A stretch of DNA of 64,000 nt, taken from assembly GCA_018907035.1 (NCBI GenBank), contig JACCIC010000048.1, positions 3,181,501 to 3,245,500 on the forward strand, given 5' to 3'. The translations under genes and the position numbers were made by a program. Shown here piece after piece: positions 1 to 11,249 of this stretch. Numbering within the stretch: position 1 is the stretch's first letter; every line of letters begins with the position of its first letter. This stretch comes from Sycobia sp. Sy_11 (lineage: Eukaryota; Arthropoda; Insecta; Hymenoptera; Epichrysomallidae). Below the pieces are notes generated by a model. It made no database searches. It was given only the letters and a program-made list of their open reading frames with translations, and was not told the DNA's origin.

Positions 1-229
1 GTGTGAATGATGAGTGAGTGTAAAGACGGGTGAATACCACTATTTTCGCTCGAATTTCTTGTCCGCGGTCACTTATTGGTCATTCTTAGGAGTGCTTATT
101 TCGTAACTGACCGTGAGCGGTCGTTCCCCTATCCCCAATCTCCGAAGACGCGTGTGATAGCTGAATTTAAGGCCCCACAAAATTAAAATTTATTATTATT
201 ATTATTATTATTGTTGCGGTATTTCGCGA
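1..229. other. Left edge, no gene seen
   Basis: No coding signal was found. The stretch contains a short (TAT)n run at about 190-213. It precedes the R1-like element and may include its 5' flank. Confidence 0.5.
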
Positions 230-252
230 AGCCCTGGCCAGGTCTTGCTAGA

Positions 253-344
253 ATGGTTAAAGTCCTGCAGGCGAACCTGAATAGGTGTCGGACGGCGACC
301 GACCTACTTACGCAGATCTGTCATCTGGTGACCTTTTCTAGAGG
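253..344 (+). pseudogene. ORF2 endonuclease N-terminus, truncated
   Basis: Starting at ATG 253 the peptide has the typical opening of R1-type APE endonucleases, 'LQANLNRCRTATDLL'. It continues about 25 recognisable residues, then runs into a stop codon in the sequence that encodes the RT in another frame. None of the catalytic endonuclease motifs remain. The breakpoint lies between about 315 and 345. Confidence 0.6.
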
Positions 345-905
345 CAGTATGGCTTTCGGAGAGAGCGGTCCACCATAGATGCTATTCAGAAGGTAGTGGA
401 GGTGGCCAGAACTACGGAGCGGGGGAATAAACTTTCCCGACCTGTGTATCTTCTGGTGACACTCGACGTCAAAAACGCCTTCAACTCGGTTAGGTGGACA
501 TACGTGCTGGGGGCACTGGAGAAGAAATTCAATGTACCTAGGTACCTACTCCAGATCATCGGAGATTATTTGAAGGACAGATCCATTCTATACAAAACGG
601 CAGAGGGCTCTAAGCGAAAAGAGCTAACGTGTGGCGCGGCCCAAGGCTCCATCCTCGGTTCCGATCTATGGAATATTTCCTATGACGGGATCATTCGCTT
701 GGATATGCCGGCAGACTGTTCGCTGATCGGGTATGCGCACAATGTGGCAGCTGTTTTATTGCGCGCAATATGACGCTGGCACGGATGCGCCTTGATCAGA
801 CCATGCACAGAATTCGCCATTGGATGGGTGATCACGGGCTGGAACTAGCGGAGGCGAAAACTGAGATTGTGCTCTTACGTAGAAGTGCGTCCCCAGAGTG
901 CAGCC
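345..905 (+). pseudogene. Non-LTR reverse transcriptase fragment
   Basis: The frame from 345 opens with QYGFRRERSTIDAI, an RT block found in non-LTR elements, followed by LDVKNAFNS (motif A with its catalytic Asp) and AAQGSILGSDLWN (the QG-S-LGP block, Pro replaced by Ser). The catalytic YADD box is changed to YAHN at about 731-742, so the enzyme would be dead. The frame closes at 773. The sequence continues in a second frame to about 890 with HWMGDHGLELAEAKTEIVLL, which matches the RT thumb start. Several frameshifts follow. Confidence 0.8.
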
Positions 906-1414
906 ACTAATTATTCGGGAGATGTCGTTCCTAATCAAGGCATCTGTACCTGGGGTGATGCTAGATACGAAGCTCACCTTCTGGGAACATATTCGGAGGT
1001 CGGCGGACAAGGCGGCGGTAGTGTCGGCCTCCCTTTGCACGGTCATGGTCAACGTAGGAGGACCACGCCCTTGCATCAGGCGGCTGCTACGGCGAGCTGC
1101 TTTACGGTGTTGAAGTCTGGGCCGATGCGCTGCAATACGAAAAGTTTCGGAGGCACATAGCGACTGTACAGAGGAGATGCGCTCTTCGTGTAGCGTGTTC
1201 GTATCGCACGGTCTCGGAGGCGGCCTCCCTAGTGGTTGCCGGGGTGATCCCGGTAGACCTCCTGACCTAGGAGCGGAAGTTCGTCCACCAGATGAACAGG
1301 ACACTTCGCCAAGCCGAAGGGAAGCAGCAAGCCAGAGAGCGTTCGATGGCTTGCTGGCAGAATAGGAGGGAGTAAGATACGCGCGGAAGGTGGACCGCCA
1401 GACTTATAAGTCAG

Positions 1415-1748
1415 GTGTCCCCTTGGATCGGTCGACAGCATGGGGAGGTAAATTACTATCTCACGCAGATGCGGACCGGCCATGGGTACTTCCGCGCGTA
1501 CTTGCACAAGATGGGCAAAGTTGCGGATCCAGGTTGTATATACTGTGGATCCGGAAAAGACGATGCCCATCATACATTTTTTGTGTGCGGGCAGTGGGAG
1601 CAGCAAAGGGCGCTACTGAGGGGAGGACGCTGGAAGGGTTACCCCGGAAGGCATCGTTCCCCTGATGCTCTCCAGCCAGGAGACATGGGGAAGGGTTGCC
1701 TATTTCGTCGAAGATATCTTCAGACGGAAGAAGGCAGACCTTCCCTAG
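1415..1748 (+). pseudogene. ORF2 C-terminal zinc-knuckle region
   Basis: The frame from 1415 encodes LTQMRTGHGYFRAYLHKMG and then CIYCGSGKDDAHHTFFVC. The latter is the C-x2-C...H...C knuckle that closes ORF2 in R1-clade elements. A frameshift near 1690 moves to the frame VAYFVEDIFRRKKADLP, which ends at a stop codon at 1746-1748 and resembles the usual last helix of these proteins. Long open frames on the other strand here are shadows. Confidence 0.7.
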
Positions 1749-1779
1749 ATTCTTCTATTTTCCTGGGATGTGGTGTTGC

Positions 1780-2810
1780 CCAAACGCAAAGATCCTGGAA
1801 AAACACGTGTGACAGTACCCTTTTTCCAGCTATTACCTGGACTTTGCAAATCTACTATAAGAACGATATCTCCTACTCCTAAAGATTTTCGTCTTTCTAT
1901 TAAATTCGGAAGATATTCGTGCAACCAACGCTTCCAAAATGCATCAGCAAAATGTTGAGCTATTCGCCATTGCTTACGCAAACATAAACCTTGTAAATGA
2001 TATCGTCCTAATTTTATCTCACCTAACGAAGTGCCGATTAAAAAATGATTAGCCGTCAATCCTTCTTTATCGCGAGGATATAGAGACACGTTCGTGAGAG
2101 GCCGCGAATTCACGGTATGTTCAGCTTCTGCAAAAACCGTATGTAATATTTCTTCGCTGGGCGTATGTTCCTTTAATATTGCATTCGAAGCGACTTTTAC
2201 GGATCGAATCAATCGCTCCCATGCTCCGCCCATGTGCGGCGCATCAGGGGGATCAAATCGCCATTCAAAACGTTTTGAAGCTTGTATCTCGGAAATTTGT
2301 TCCATTGTCACTGTACATAATGATGGGACAACCTCTTCGGGCCAACATTCGCTGTAATGCCATTATGGCAGAATCTGTACTTAAAGAATGCGCTATCTCT
2401 AAATGAATGCCTCGCGTACTTAAACAAGTGAACAATACGCCCCAGCGTTTTTGTCTTCGTCGACCTATTTTTACATTCATAGGGCCGAAATAGTCTACCC
2501 CACAGTGGCTAAATGGACGTTCTCGAAAGGCAGCACGTCCCGCAGGCAGTGCTGACTTCAAAGTATTTTGTGATCGGCTTCTACGCAGTTTGCGTACAAG
2601 ATATTTACTTATTAAGGAACGCAAAGTATTTCTAAGCCCAATAATATAATATTTATGTCTAATTTCGTTAAACACAGTGTCAATACTACTGTGATAAAAT
2701 TTTCTATGGTACTCTTGTATGAGCTGTTTTCTCGCATAATGCTTACTGTCTAAAATTATCGGATTGTTGGTAAATTCATCGTTGGTAACTGTAATTATAC
2801 AGCCATTCAC
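1780..2810 (-). pseudogene. BEL/Pao A integrase
   Basis: The frame 2810-2265 carries the zinc domain YHRKFYHSSIDTVFNEIRHK, but the following Cys pair reads LVRKLRR, so zinc binding is lost. Then come CGVDYFGPM (first catalytic Asp) and MYSDNGTNF (second Asp). After a frameshift or small deletion near 2290, the frame to 1745 has FDPPDAPHMGGAWERLIRSVK (catalytic Glu) and the DUF5641-type C-terminal domain LGVGDIVLIVD...KKGTVTRVFPG. BEL similarity ends at about 1780. Confidence 0.85.
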
Positions 2811-2937
2811 TCTTAATATTCCATTTTCATCAATATACGGACAAAAATTTACAATTTTACTTCCACGACTAACATTTTTTTTTACTTCTTAAAGATTGCA
2901 ATTCATTTTCAAAACATTGTGATTGGATAATTCTATA

Positions 2938-3609
2938 TCAGTAGTATTCGCAATTTTCTATTAATTCTAGTTGTGCAAGCTTGTATGATATTTTTCGCCA
3001 AACTTGAAATATCTTCCTAATACGCCTTGCAATTAAGAGTAAGCCTTGCCAACCCAATAACTTAGTAGTAATAGAAAAATCATTTTTTAATGGAGTTATT
3101 GTGAAAACAACTGCTTTTCTTAATTCCAAGTTGCAAATCCTTGTTTTTTCATCGGAAGATAAAACTTTAGGTTTTGGCCATTCAGAACTCGGATGTCTTA
3201 GAAAATCAGGTCCTAAAAACCAACGCGAATTCTTACGTAGCGCATTATTTGAAAAACAAGTTGCGTCATCGGCGCGATTTTCACTAGACGGCACCCATCT
3301 CCATTCTGAACTTTGTGAAAGTTCGGCAATTTCCCCTAATCTATTCGCTACAAATACGTGTCGTATATGGGGATCCGACTGTATCCACGAAAGTACTGTC
3401 GTCGAGTCCGTCCATAAAAAACGTTTGTTAATTTTTATTTCAATTTCACTTTCTATAAACTTAGCGAGCCTCGTTCCAATTAAAGCTGCCTGTAACTCGA
3501 GTCGGGGTATTGACATTGGCTTCAACGACGCGACCCTACTCTTAGTCATGAGTAATGCAATCTGTATACTGTTATGTGTATTATCAATTCGTAAATATGC
3601 CGCAGCCGC
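2938..3609 (-). pseudogene. BEL/Pao A RNase H
   Basis: The frame 3549-2938 encodes SMSIPRLELQAALIGTRLAKFI and FLWTDSTTVLSWI, the RNase H core (Glu of LELQ and Asp of TDST), then RFVANRLGEI-like and SENRADDAT-like segments of BEL/Pao pol. A short stretch upstream (3610-3550) belongs to the same domain in another frame. The role is removal of the RNA strand during reverse transcription. Confidence 0.8.
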
Positions 3610-4826
3610 CTAAGCTGTAGAACTCGCATCACAAAAAATATGAAGCTGTACATCTAAATTCCCTGAATGTATAGGTGCACATAGCGGTATTGTACATTTT
3701 TTAATTTTAATAAGATTAGTAATCCACGTTCGCCATCCTATGTATTCTTCATTTCTTAATTCGTCATCCCATTCTCTACCGCTACGCCATATTTCTTGCA
3801 TCAAGATTTTCGATTTAAGTGTGAACGTCGCAAGAAGTCCCAACGGATCGAAAAGCGACATGAATACCTTCAAAAATTCTCCTTTTTCGGTTTCCTATCG
3901 TCATTTAAAACATCTATAGGTATTTTATTCAGCTTGGAATTGAATTTTAATTCGTCTTTATGTATATCCCAGAATAGTCCTAATACTCTTTCTCCCCCTC
4001 GATCGCATAATCGCTTCTCTTTCTGACCCGTGGCCGACTTTTCATTATGTGAAATGGGTATTATTCGTTTACTGTTGCTAGCCCAACCATGCATTTCAAA
4101 GTTTGCCGCTTTGTTTATTTTAATTACATCGCGAATAAGGTTTGAAGTTTCTTCCTCGGTTTTTCGAATTGTTATAAAATCATCCATATAACTGTCTTTT
4201 ATTATACTTTTCACTGCGTCGGGATAAGTTTCGATAAAATTTTGCACGTTTTTGTTTTTAGCATATATTGCGCTGCACGGCGACGATTTTGTGCCGAATA
4301 TTAAGGTCGTCATTTCGAAAATTTCAGGATCTATATCTCTACGCTCTCCACGCCACAAGAATCTTTTCGCACCCCTGTCCATTTCTCGTATCTTTACGCG
4401 AAGAAATATGTTGAATATATCGGCTTTACATGCTATCGCGTATTGACGAAAACGGATTAATATACCAGAAAGAGATTGTAAGAGATCCGGGCCTGTCTCT
4501 AACTGGTCATTTAAGCATATACCCGACGTTTTAGCCAACGCGTCAAATACTAATCTTATTTTATAGGGCTTATTGAAGTTGTATACGCCAAAATGGGGCA
4601 AATACCATATTCTCGATTTATCTTCGAGCTTATTCGATTTTACCGCGTACCCTTTATCAAAAAACCGTTTCATTTCCCGATAATAAAGATTAGCATAGAC
4701 GGGATCACAATCTAGTTTTCGTTCGAGTGTAGCTAATCTTTCGCGCGGTTGTAAATCCGGTTTCGTCAGGCGCATAGAGATTTTTCCAAAGTAATTCGAT
4801 CTCCCAATTCTTTCCAACGCAGACAC
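3610..4826 (-). pseudogene. BEL/Pao A reverse transcriptase
   Basis: The frame 4826-3870 contains IRLVFDALAKTSGICLNDQLE, then CKADIFNIFLRVKI (motif A Asp kept) and SYMDDFITIRK, an intact YMDD-type catalytic box. It then shifts frame at about 3873 to MSLFDPLGLLATFTLKSKILMQ, the 'FDPLGLL' connection found in BEL/Pao pol, ending at 3610. The RT would copy element RNA into DNA. Catalytic residues remain but the frames are broken. Confidence 0.85.
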
Positions 4827-4971
4827 ACGTATTTTCTAAAATTTTTAAAGAATTTTCATGCATATTTATTTTGTTAAAATTATTATTCACACCGGCACAG
4901 TCTAACTCAAAATACTGTTTGATTAAATCACTTATTAGCGTTTTCTCTCTATATTCCTTGTTATTTGCATT

Positions 4972-5460
4972 TTAGTTTGAACTTAAATGTAACGCGATCC
5001 ATGAGTCACTGTTGGTTTTATGTGCGACTCCGTGAATGGCCCAGCCTAACAAAGAGCGTAAAACTACAAGCTTATTTTGGTTTAATTCTCGGAATTCGCG
5101 CGTACAGATTAATTTGCAATTGTCTTGACCGATCAGCAGACATACTTTCGGTTCATAATATTCTTCAATTTCTATATTGTTATCGATTCTTCTTAAATAT
5201 GCAACTAAATTTGAATCAACAGTTTGCGTAGGAAGTTTTAGCCCTTTCGTGGCTATCGCGCCTTTAATCATATATTTGACGAAACTACCTATCACCTCGA
5301 TATTTACTTTTTCACAATTGGTAATTAATGTATGATTCGCTTTTATACCTTGTAAAGTTAGATCTATAGCTGTACCTGTCACGCCCGTGTCACTCATTAC
5401 CGATCATTTCTCTATTAGAGTAACGGTAGATCCTTCGTCCAATAGTGCATATGTTTTTAT
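4972..5460 (-). pseudogene. BEL/Pao A aspartic protease
   Basis: ALLDEGSTVTLIEK (about 5445-5400) is the BEL/Pao-type protease active site, which matures the polyprotein in virus-like particles. A stop codon follows, then an open frame from 5397 to 4972 that includes KVCLLIGQDNCKLICTREFRELN and GWAIHGVAHKTN, the linker between protease and RT. Stop codons separate it from gag and RT. Confidence 0.7.
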
Positions 5461-5525
5461 ACACCGTCTTGGACCTGATATATATGTACGGGACTAATCT
5501 TCAGAAATACATTTGACACGCCTAG

Positions 5526-5880
5526 TCATATTTCCAAATCATTCTTATTCTGAGCTACATGAACGTGCGCATTTTCAGAAGCGTGAGTTTCACTCGATCG
5601 AGTTTTTTGTTGATAACTCTCATTATTGGAAAATTTCGTGTTATGCAATAAATTATGGTGTCGTTTATTACAATGCGAGCATTTAGCATTACGACAATCA
5701 TTTCTTAAATGTCCAGGCTTTAAACATCCGTAACATAAATTGTGTTTTTTTACTATAAACCAACGTCGTTGAAGTGGTTCTCGAGCAAAATGCACGCATT
5801 CTGATACTCGATGATTTTCTCTTATACAAAATACACAGCCTTTGTTCGCGTTATTGCCGGATTGAAAATACTTCTTATCG
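5526..5880 (-). pseudogene. BEL/Pao A gag zinc knuckles
   Basis: Three zinc-binding motifs occur in one frame: CVFCIRENHRVSEC and CYGCLKPGHLRNDC are both C-x2-C-x4-H-x4-C, followed by CSHCNKRHHNLLH. The spacing and the final HNLLH are typical of insect BEL/Pao nucleocapsids, which bind the element RNA. The frame ends at 5526, about 75 nt before the protease active site. All metal ligands of the first two knuckles are intact. Confidence 0.8.
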
Positions 5881-6037
5881 TTTCCGGTGTCATGTTTCGC
5901 TACAAAAACTGAGGCCGCTTTCGACGATTGAAATCGAGAGATCGCCTTTGATTTTTGTCGCTTATTTCTATTGTATTTAAGTTAAAAATACCCGTTTTCG
6001 CTGCCAGCTCTGCTTCGGAATACATAAAATCATCGAG

Positions 6038-7029
6038 TTATTCTAATTCAGAATTTTCCGCAGAATTATCAGAGATATATCGATTAAATACATATTTTAG
6101 TGCAGATGGCATTTTCTTTCCTACTAATTGTATAAAATCTGGACTATGTAAATAGCACGTAAGTATTAACGTTTTAAACGCGATAATAGCATTACGCAAT
6201 TTTGTCGCAAACTGAATGAGATTTATTTTACCGGACTCTATATCAGGCAAACCTCGAATTTCGGATACAATTTTTTCGGCTACAATCTTTTTATTACCAA
6301 AATGTAATTTGAGCCTATTTATTATTGCGTTAACATCTCGGCTAGTCGCTAGAAGTGCGCTTACAACTTCTTTTGCATTCCCCTTCAATGCATCAAATAA
6401 TCTTATTATATTTTCACGATCATTGTAACCGCCGGATTCCGTCGATACTTGAAAAACCTCTTTCAAATGAATCCATTCTAATGGATCATCCGAAAATATC
6501 GGCAGTTTCTTTGCGGAAGTTAACCTATTTAATAAACGCGAATTGTCTTCACCATGAGATACATCACGGACCGCGCGTAAAGTTTTTTCAATCGCTTCTG
6601 TTAAACGTATGGTCGGATCGTCGAATGTTTGAGCGCTCGCTAAATGTGCAGATCTCACCGGTAAAGTTGTGCTATGTGTCCAAGGACTCGATTGCCCATT
6701 GCCTCCTTCCACCAAATTTCTGTCCTCATTGACGGCGATGTCATTCTCAGATATTGCAGATCTATTTGATGAGAGTTGACCATGTTGCTGTTGCTGACCG
6801 GGTTGTTCACCATTATTTATTGCTGCAGGTCTGCACGTTTCCTCTCGTTGTCTATTGAGTACAGCAATCGGTATTGTCTCCGCAGGTATTGATTCAACAA
6901 TAATAGTTGAATTAAATCGGCTGCTGATTGAACTCTCTTCTGTGCATCTTCATTTTTCTTCGATGAGCGAGTACGTTTTCTAGAACTTCCAGAACTCACT
7001 TCAGTTCTGAGCCGTTTTGTCGGAGCCAT
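6038..7029 (-). pseudogene. BEL/Pao A gag
   Basis: The best start is ATG at 7029 (MAPTKRLRTEVSSGSSRKR), a basic N-terminus. The frame closes at 6817 and resumes in another frame through a Gln-rich stretch into 6715-6038. That part contains LPIFSDDPLEWIHLKEVF and LKLHFGNKKIVAEKIVSEI, hallmarks of the DUF1759-type gag of BEL/Pao elements, which packages the element RNA. One frameshift near 6820 breaks it. It lies immediately upstream of the zinc-knuckle segment. Confidence 0.75.
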
Positions 7030-7179
7030 TTTCTCGATGCAATGAAATAAATTCAAAACAATTAATTTTATAATTAAATTGATATAACACAATAACCCCA
7101 GAATTCCTGACAATAGTCCCGGGTTTCAGCAACAAAAATGAAAAGGAACAAAAACTGGGGTTTAATTTTAAATACTTCG

Positions 7180-7270
7180 TTTATTAATATATATTAATAC
7201 ACGACGATCTTACCTTTGAAAGGGTCAGAGTCAAAAAGGCTCATTTATCGGGCGAGCGATCTTTTATATA
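7180..7270 (-). promoter_or_regulatory. LTR-like TATA box and poly(A) signal of BEL/Pao A
   Basis: On the minus strand TATATAAAAG occurs at 7270-7261 and AATAAA at 7185-7180, upstream of the gag ATG at 7029. A TATA box followed about 80 nt later by a poly(A) signal is the layout of U3-R-U5 in an LTR. The assignment to an LTR is inferred, because the second LTR has been lost. Confidence 0.45.
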
Positions 7271-7530
7271 GCGCCGTCCCTTCATATATATCGAATTTCT
7301 ACGAAAGATAAATTTTATCGCGCGCGTGCACAACTTCCAAACTCTATAAGCTAGCAACGCAGCCTCACGGCCACTGTAGTAACAGTGCACGTATGAGAAA
7401 ATTAAAATTTTCATTATATTTTCTTTCAGAAAATCACGGCCTCGAACATATTTGAGCACGTAAATTATGGCTTCTAGGCTACAGGTGAACCAGTACACTA
7501 AGTCGCTATTATATAGAGACTGGAGGTGCA

Positions 7531-8346
7531 TAATTTTAATTTTCCAGAAAATCTTAAAGTATTTAATAGATTAATAATGTCAATTCTATTTCACACATTC
7601 TTAATTATTTAAAACTAACTATTTAAACTTAATTATTTAAATTTATTTAAAACTATAAATTAAGATTTCCCGAACTCTGACACATTCTTACATTATCAAT
7701 ATAGAAATACATAAATTTTCTTTTTTCTTTTAGTCAACAAGTTTCATGTAGCATCAGAATCATCGGTCACTTCCCATGTTAACATTTATGACTTTGTTCA
7801 TAATATCGTTTTACAATACCGCTTAATCTCTATATCTTATTTAAAAAAAAAAACTTAAACATTAAACCTAAATAATTTATTCTTTATATTATATTTAATT
7901 TCTACATACTTAAACTTATTCTGTTAAATTTGAATCATAACTAAAAATACATTGTCATGAAAATAACTATTATGGGTCTTAAATATCCAAAATAGTTGGT
8001 TGAGAAAATTTATCTATAAATCGGTCAAGATGACCGGACAAATTTTTACATGTTAAGGTAATTACTACCGAAGTGAAATACCTTGTTACAATTTTTATTC
8101 ATAATGAAATACCTTGTTTATAGCTTCAAAATGTTTAGCATTCCACTATCCTCTACTTGACGTAATCTATCTTCTTTGTTTGAGAGAAAAAACATTAATA
8201 TTTGAAAAGTCATCATTACTCAGATCCTCAATTATATTTTCATGGCATTACAATTATATTGTCAGATAAATTTTCAGTATTTTCACAAGATTCTGTTACT
8301 AGTGGTTTGATGCAGGGTATAAAATTTATTGAAACTGAAAACTTGT
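7531..8346. other. AT-rich spacer, no gene seen
   Basis: This stretch is AT-rich with homopolymer runs and scattered TTTAAA repeats. I see no coding frame with recognisable motifs and no repeat shared with the rest of the window. Confidence 0.5.
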
Positions 8347-8575
8347 TTTCAACTGATTTTTTTTTATGTTATTTAACGTCGCTTTATTTATGCTCCCAAT
8401 TATCGGTGCTAATCAGCGACGGAGGTCTACGATGTGTTTGTAAACAAAGCACATGTAAATAATTACAGCGGTGCCTGTATCAATCGGCCGAAACCGGGAT
8501 TTGAACTCGGATCACCGAGTTAGTAGTCCTTCGCTCTAGCGATCGAGCCATCGTAGGCCTCTTTCAACTGATTTT
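8347..8575 (-). mobile_element. tRNA-derived SINE, copy 1
   Basis: The minus strand starts with a tRNA-like head whose internal pol III promoter has a clear B box (GAGTTCAAATCC at about 8500) and an A-box-like region TGGCTCGATCGCTAGAG. The body follows, then a poly(A) tail seen as a poly-T run at 8361 on the + strand. The element (8361-8561) is flanked by a perfect 14-bp target-site duplication TTTCAACTGATTTT at 8347-8360 and 8562-8575. Two more copies are at 47287 and 56525. The anticodon-like loop CTAGTAA suggests tRNA-Thr(AGT) ancestry. Host enzymes of a LINE would mobilise it. Confidence 0.88.
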
Positions 8576-9126
8576 AAAATGATTTCCAATCATTTTCTTC
8601 GTAAATCATTTCGGTTATTGCAAGTTATTATTATATAAACCGATTTTAAACGGTTTTTAAATGACTTGTGTAAAAGAATCATATGATTTCAAAGAGTGAA
8701 CAGGACCCAGTGTAATTTTATTTTAAGAAAATAAATGAAATAATTTAGTATCTACAATTCCCTTGTTTACCAAAAAAAGTTTTCAAAGACGGGCCTGCAA
8801 GCACATGTCCAAATAATTTTTAAATTATATTTTCATACTACTATATTCCCACGTTATAAATGAGTGAGTGTGTAGGTACGCTTTTAATATGCAACTTTTT
8901 TATTGAATAATAATAAGTAATAATTTTGAAGCTTACACGACTTGGAACTCATACATATTGACATAGACTATATAAAAATTGATTTCCATACTTTCTTTTG
9001 TTTAAATTAGAAACGTTTAGAACTAATAAAATCATAAGTTGTTTTTTAATCGTCGTACATTTATGTGTAATTGAATGAGCAGTCTAATTTGGAAAACATT
9101 TCATTTCTATAAATAAATATAATACT
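8576..9126. other. AT-rich spacer, no gene seen
   Basis: No coding frame, RNA gene or shared repeat was recognised in this AT-rich stretch between SINE copy 1 and BEL/Pao element B. Confidence 0.5.
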
Positions 9127-9170
9127 GTTCCAGCGTGAAATAAAAGTAACATTAATAATAGATCTAAGGG

Positions 9171-9660
9171 CAATTATACCAATGCCGAGATTTCCCCGAT
9201 CTATTCGTTCAAGCTATTAGGACATCCGATAGTTGAGTATACTCAGTATGTATGGTGTCGAGTGTATAAATTCAGACCTGCAATCCTAGAACCTATACCT
9301 ATGTTAATGCAGGGGTAATCAATAGCGGTGCCTACTTCCTCCTTCTGCCTATCCCTACTCTACTGCGATCGACACCTCTCTTCTTAACCGTCATGAATAT
9401 AGTTATTATATAGTAAATATTGAAATATTTTGTATATTCGAGTAGATAATCGATCAAATCAGATCGAGACGCGTATATGTATATGTACATCTTACGCACT
9501 TTTGTGATTCAGTATAATAGATAACTAAAATAAAAGTTGTGTTTCAATCCAAATTAAAATCTCATTAATTAACACGATACATACGTCCATAAGTGAACGG
9601 GTGCAGCGAGCGATCCTTGAACAGCGTTAGTTCAAATTCGAATTATTTCGCTCGCGACAA
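9171..9660 (+). repeat. 5' LTR of BEL/Pao B
   Basis: Shares long colinear similarity with 13143-13660, for example GATCTATTCGTTCAAGCTAT near the left and AACGGGTG near the right. It contains AATAAAAGTTGTG, a likely poly(A) region. The right edge is taken just before the primer-site-like TTTTGGTCC at 9664. The left edge is approximate. Confidence 0.75.
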
Positions 9661-10316
9661 AACATTTTGGTCCTGTGAGCCGGATGTGTAAACAGTTTCT
9701 AGTTTATAAAAATTTGTCAAGTAATCAAGTCTAGTGAATGAGTGTTACAATAATCATGTTCATAACCAGTTAAGCAAATTAAGTAATCAAGCACCAAAGA
9801 CAAGTAGGGAAGCTACACGGAATCGATCCAAGTTATATACAAGTTATATCGTGTCGGTCTAGCTTATACTATCTAGTGTATACCGGTTACCGTCGGATCA
9901 GTCTGTACTATATAGTGTACACCAGTCATCGTCGGACCATTTTATACATATCTTGCATACACAAGACACCGTGGGACCAGTGAAAACGCAATTCAGAAAA
10001 AATCCATCAAAATTTAATTATTGTAGGCGTGACGCACAAGTTAAAGAATCTGCCAAAAATACAATAAGCTGACTATATATTATATTCGACAATAATTATA
10101 AACCTTCAGAAGACAATAAAGTCCAGGAGTATCAAGGAAATAATTAGACCAAATGTATATGATTCGGAAAGACAACTACAACGACATCGAGAAGTGAAGA
10201 CAACCACATAAAACTCAAGTAAGAGCATCACCATTAAATCCTTTTCCTTTTTTCTTTCCTATACTAAACTGCAATCCAAATTCAGCTATTTTCAACGTGT
10301 AATAACTAATAAAATT

Positions 10317-10700
10317 ATGACTAAAGTACAGTATATTGGGTTGATAAAATCGCGCAGTCATGATAATGACTCTAGTATTTTATCAGGAAGTAAACAAACA
10401 GGAAATAAACCTATTAATCAGTTTAAATCAGGAAATATGTCGCGCGGCTATTTAATAGTCAGTACGCAGCGGCAATTTACGTGTAACTATTGTAAAGCAC
10501 CCTATAGTATTTAGACTTTCGGAACGTTTTTAAGTCTGTCACCTCTTGAGCGTAATAATGCGGCGAAACGCAATAAAATGTGCATGAACTGTCTACGTGA
10601 TATACATACTACATTTAAATTCAATGCATCTACGTGTAAAAAATATCACAAGAAGCACAACTCATTGCTACATATTGATCATAATTCAACTACATAATGG
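10317..10700 (+). pseudogene. BEL/Pao B gag zinc-knuckle remnant
   Basis: The first frame (10317-10514) ends with FTCNYCKAPYSI, a damaged first knuckle. Beyond a stop the same region continues with CMNCLRDIHTTFKFNASTC and KKYHKKHNSLLH, equivalent to the second and third BEL knuckles. His and Cys ligands are partly lost. The N-terminal gag upstream is not recognisable, and 9670-10316 is leader-like with no gene seen. Confidence 0.6.
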
Positions 10701-10849
10701 TCGGCAAATCATGTAGCCGCGCAGGATAACCGGGCGTACATGAGTGCTTTAAAAAATTCGTAAAAAATTCAAAGCTTCAGCAATAACGCGTTTTCGAATT
10801 AATAATTATGAAGAAGAATCTGACTTTGTTGTATTACCGACTATTAATG

Positions 10850-11130
10850 GTACACTCCCATGGCGTAAAATCAATAAATCTGCATTACACAAATCTAAGG
10901 AACTAAAGCTAGTGAATTCGGAATTTGATAAATCTGCTAATGCACAAGTCGTCTGTCAAAAAACTTTCCTCGGATCAGTCGTTGCAGGCCAAGTGGAAGT
11001 CGCATCGTCGGTTAGTGAAAGAGCTGTTTTTTGTAATGTTGCGATCGATTTAGATAAACAATTGACGCGTTTCTAAGAAATAGAAGTGTCGATTAAGCAT
11101 GATAATAGTGACAAATAAAGATTATGCGAA
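10850..11130 (+). pseudogene. BEL/Pao B protease-RT linker
   Basis: The reading KTFLGSVVAGQVEVA followed by CNVAIDLDKQLTRF is the linker that precedes RT in BEL/Pao pol (usually ending in an RFWEIEE-like motif). The Trp codon after RF is a stop here. No protease active-site motif was found in this element. Confidence 0.5.
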
Positions 11131-11249
11131 AATTTGTATGCAACAATGACTAGGCGCGATAAATACGAATGATATGTGGTACAATTACTCTTTATCGAGT
11201 TTAAAATGAAATTGGGGAAGCATATTCAAAGGCAATTAAAGGGTTTTAT

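Larger units (their letters stand above)
230..1748 (+). mobile_element. R1-clade-like non-LTR retrotransposon, internally deleted
   Basis: The element reads in order: the beginning of an endonuclease-type ORF2 (MVKVLQANLNRCRTATDLL at 253), a reverse transcriptase block (345-905) and a C-terminal CCHC-type zinc knuckle ending at a stop codon at 1746-1748. This order and the C-terminal motif fit R1-clade ORF2 proteins. The endonuclease is cut after about 25 residues and joined out of frame to the RT, and further frameshifts follow after position 900. A full ORF2 of this clade is about 1000 residues, so well over half of the gene is missing. The clade assignment rests on motif resemblance only. 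Confidence 0.75.
1780..7530 (-). mobile_element. BEL/Pao retrotransposon A, 3' truncated
   Basis: Read on the minus strand the order is gag, three zinc knuckles, aspartic protease, RT, RNase H and integrase, the order of BEL/Pao elements. Frames are broken at several points but very little sequence is missing. The integrase C-terminal domain stops at about 1780, where unrelated sequence joins the R1-like element, so the 3' LTR is gone. The 5' side, 7130-7530, holds a TATA box and a polyadenylation signal in LTR-like order. No partner LTR was found, so the LTR edges are undefined. Confidence 0.85.

Noticed and set aside
8460..8561. Functional tRNA gene on the minus strand
   Set aside because: The tRNA-like head is followed by a body and poly(A) tail, is flanked by a target duplication and recurs twice; acceptor stem pairing is missing. 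It is a SINE.
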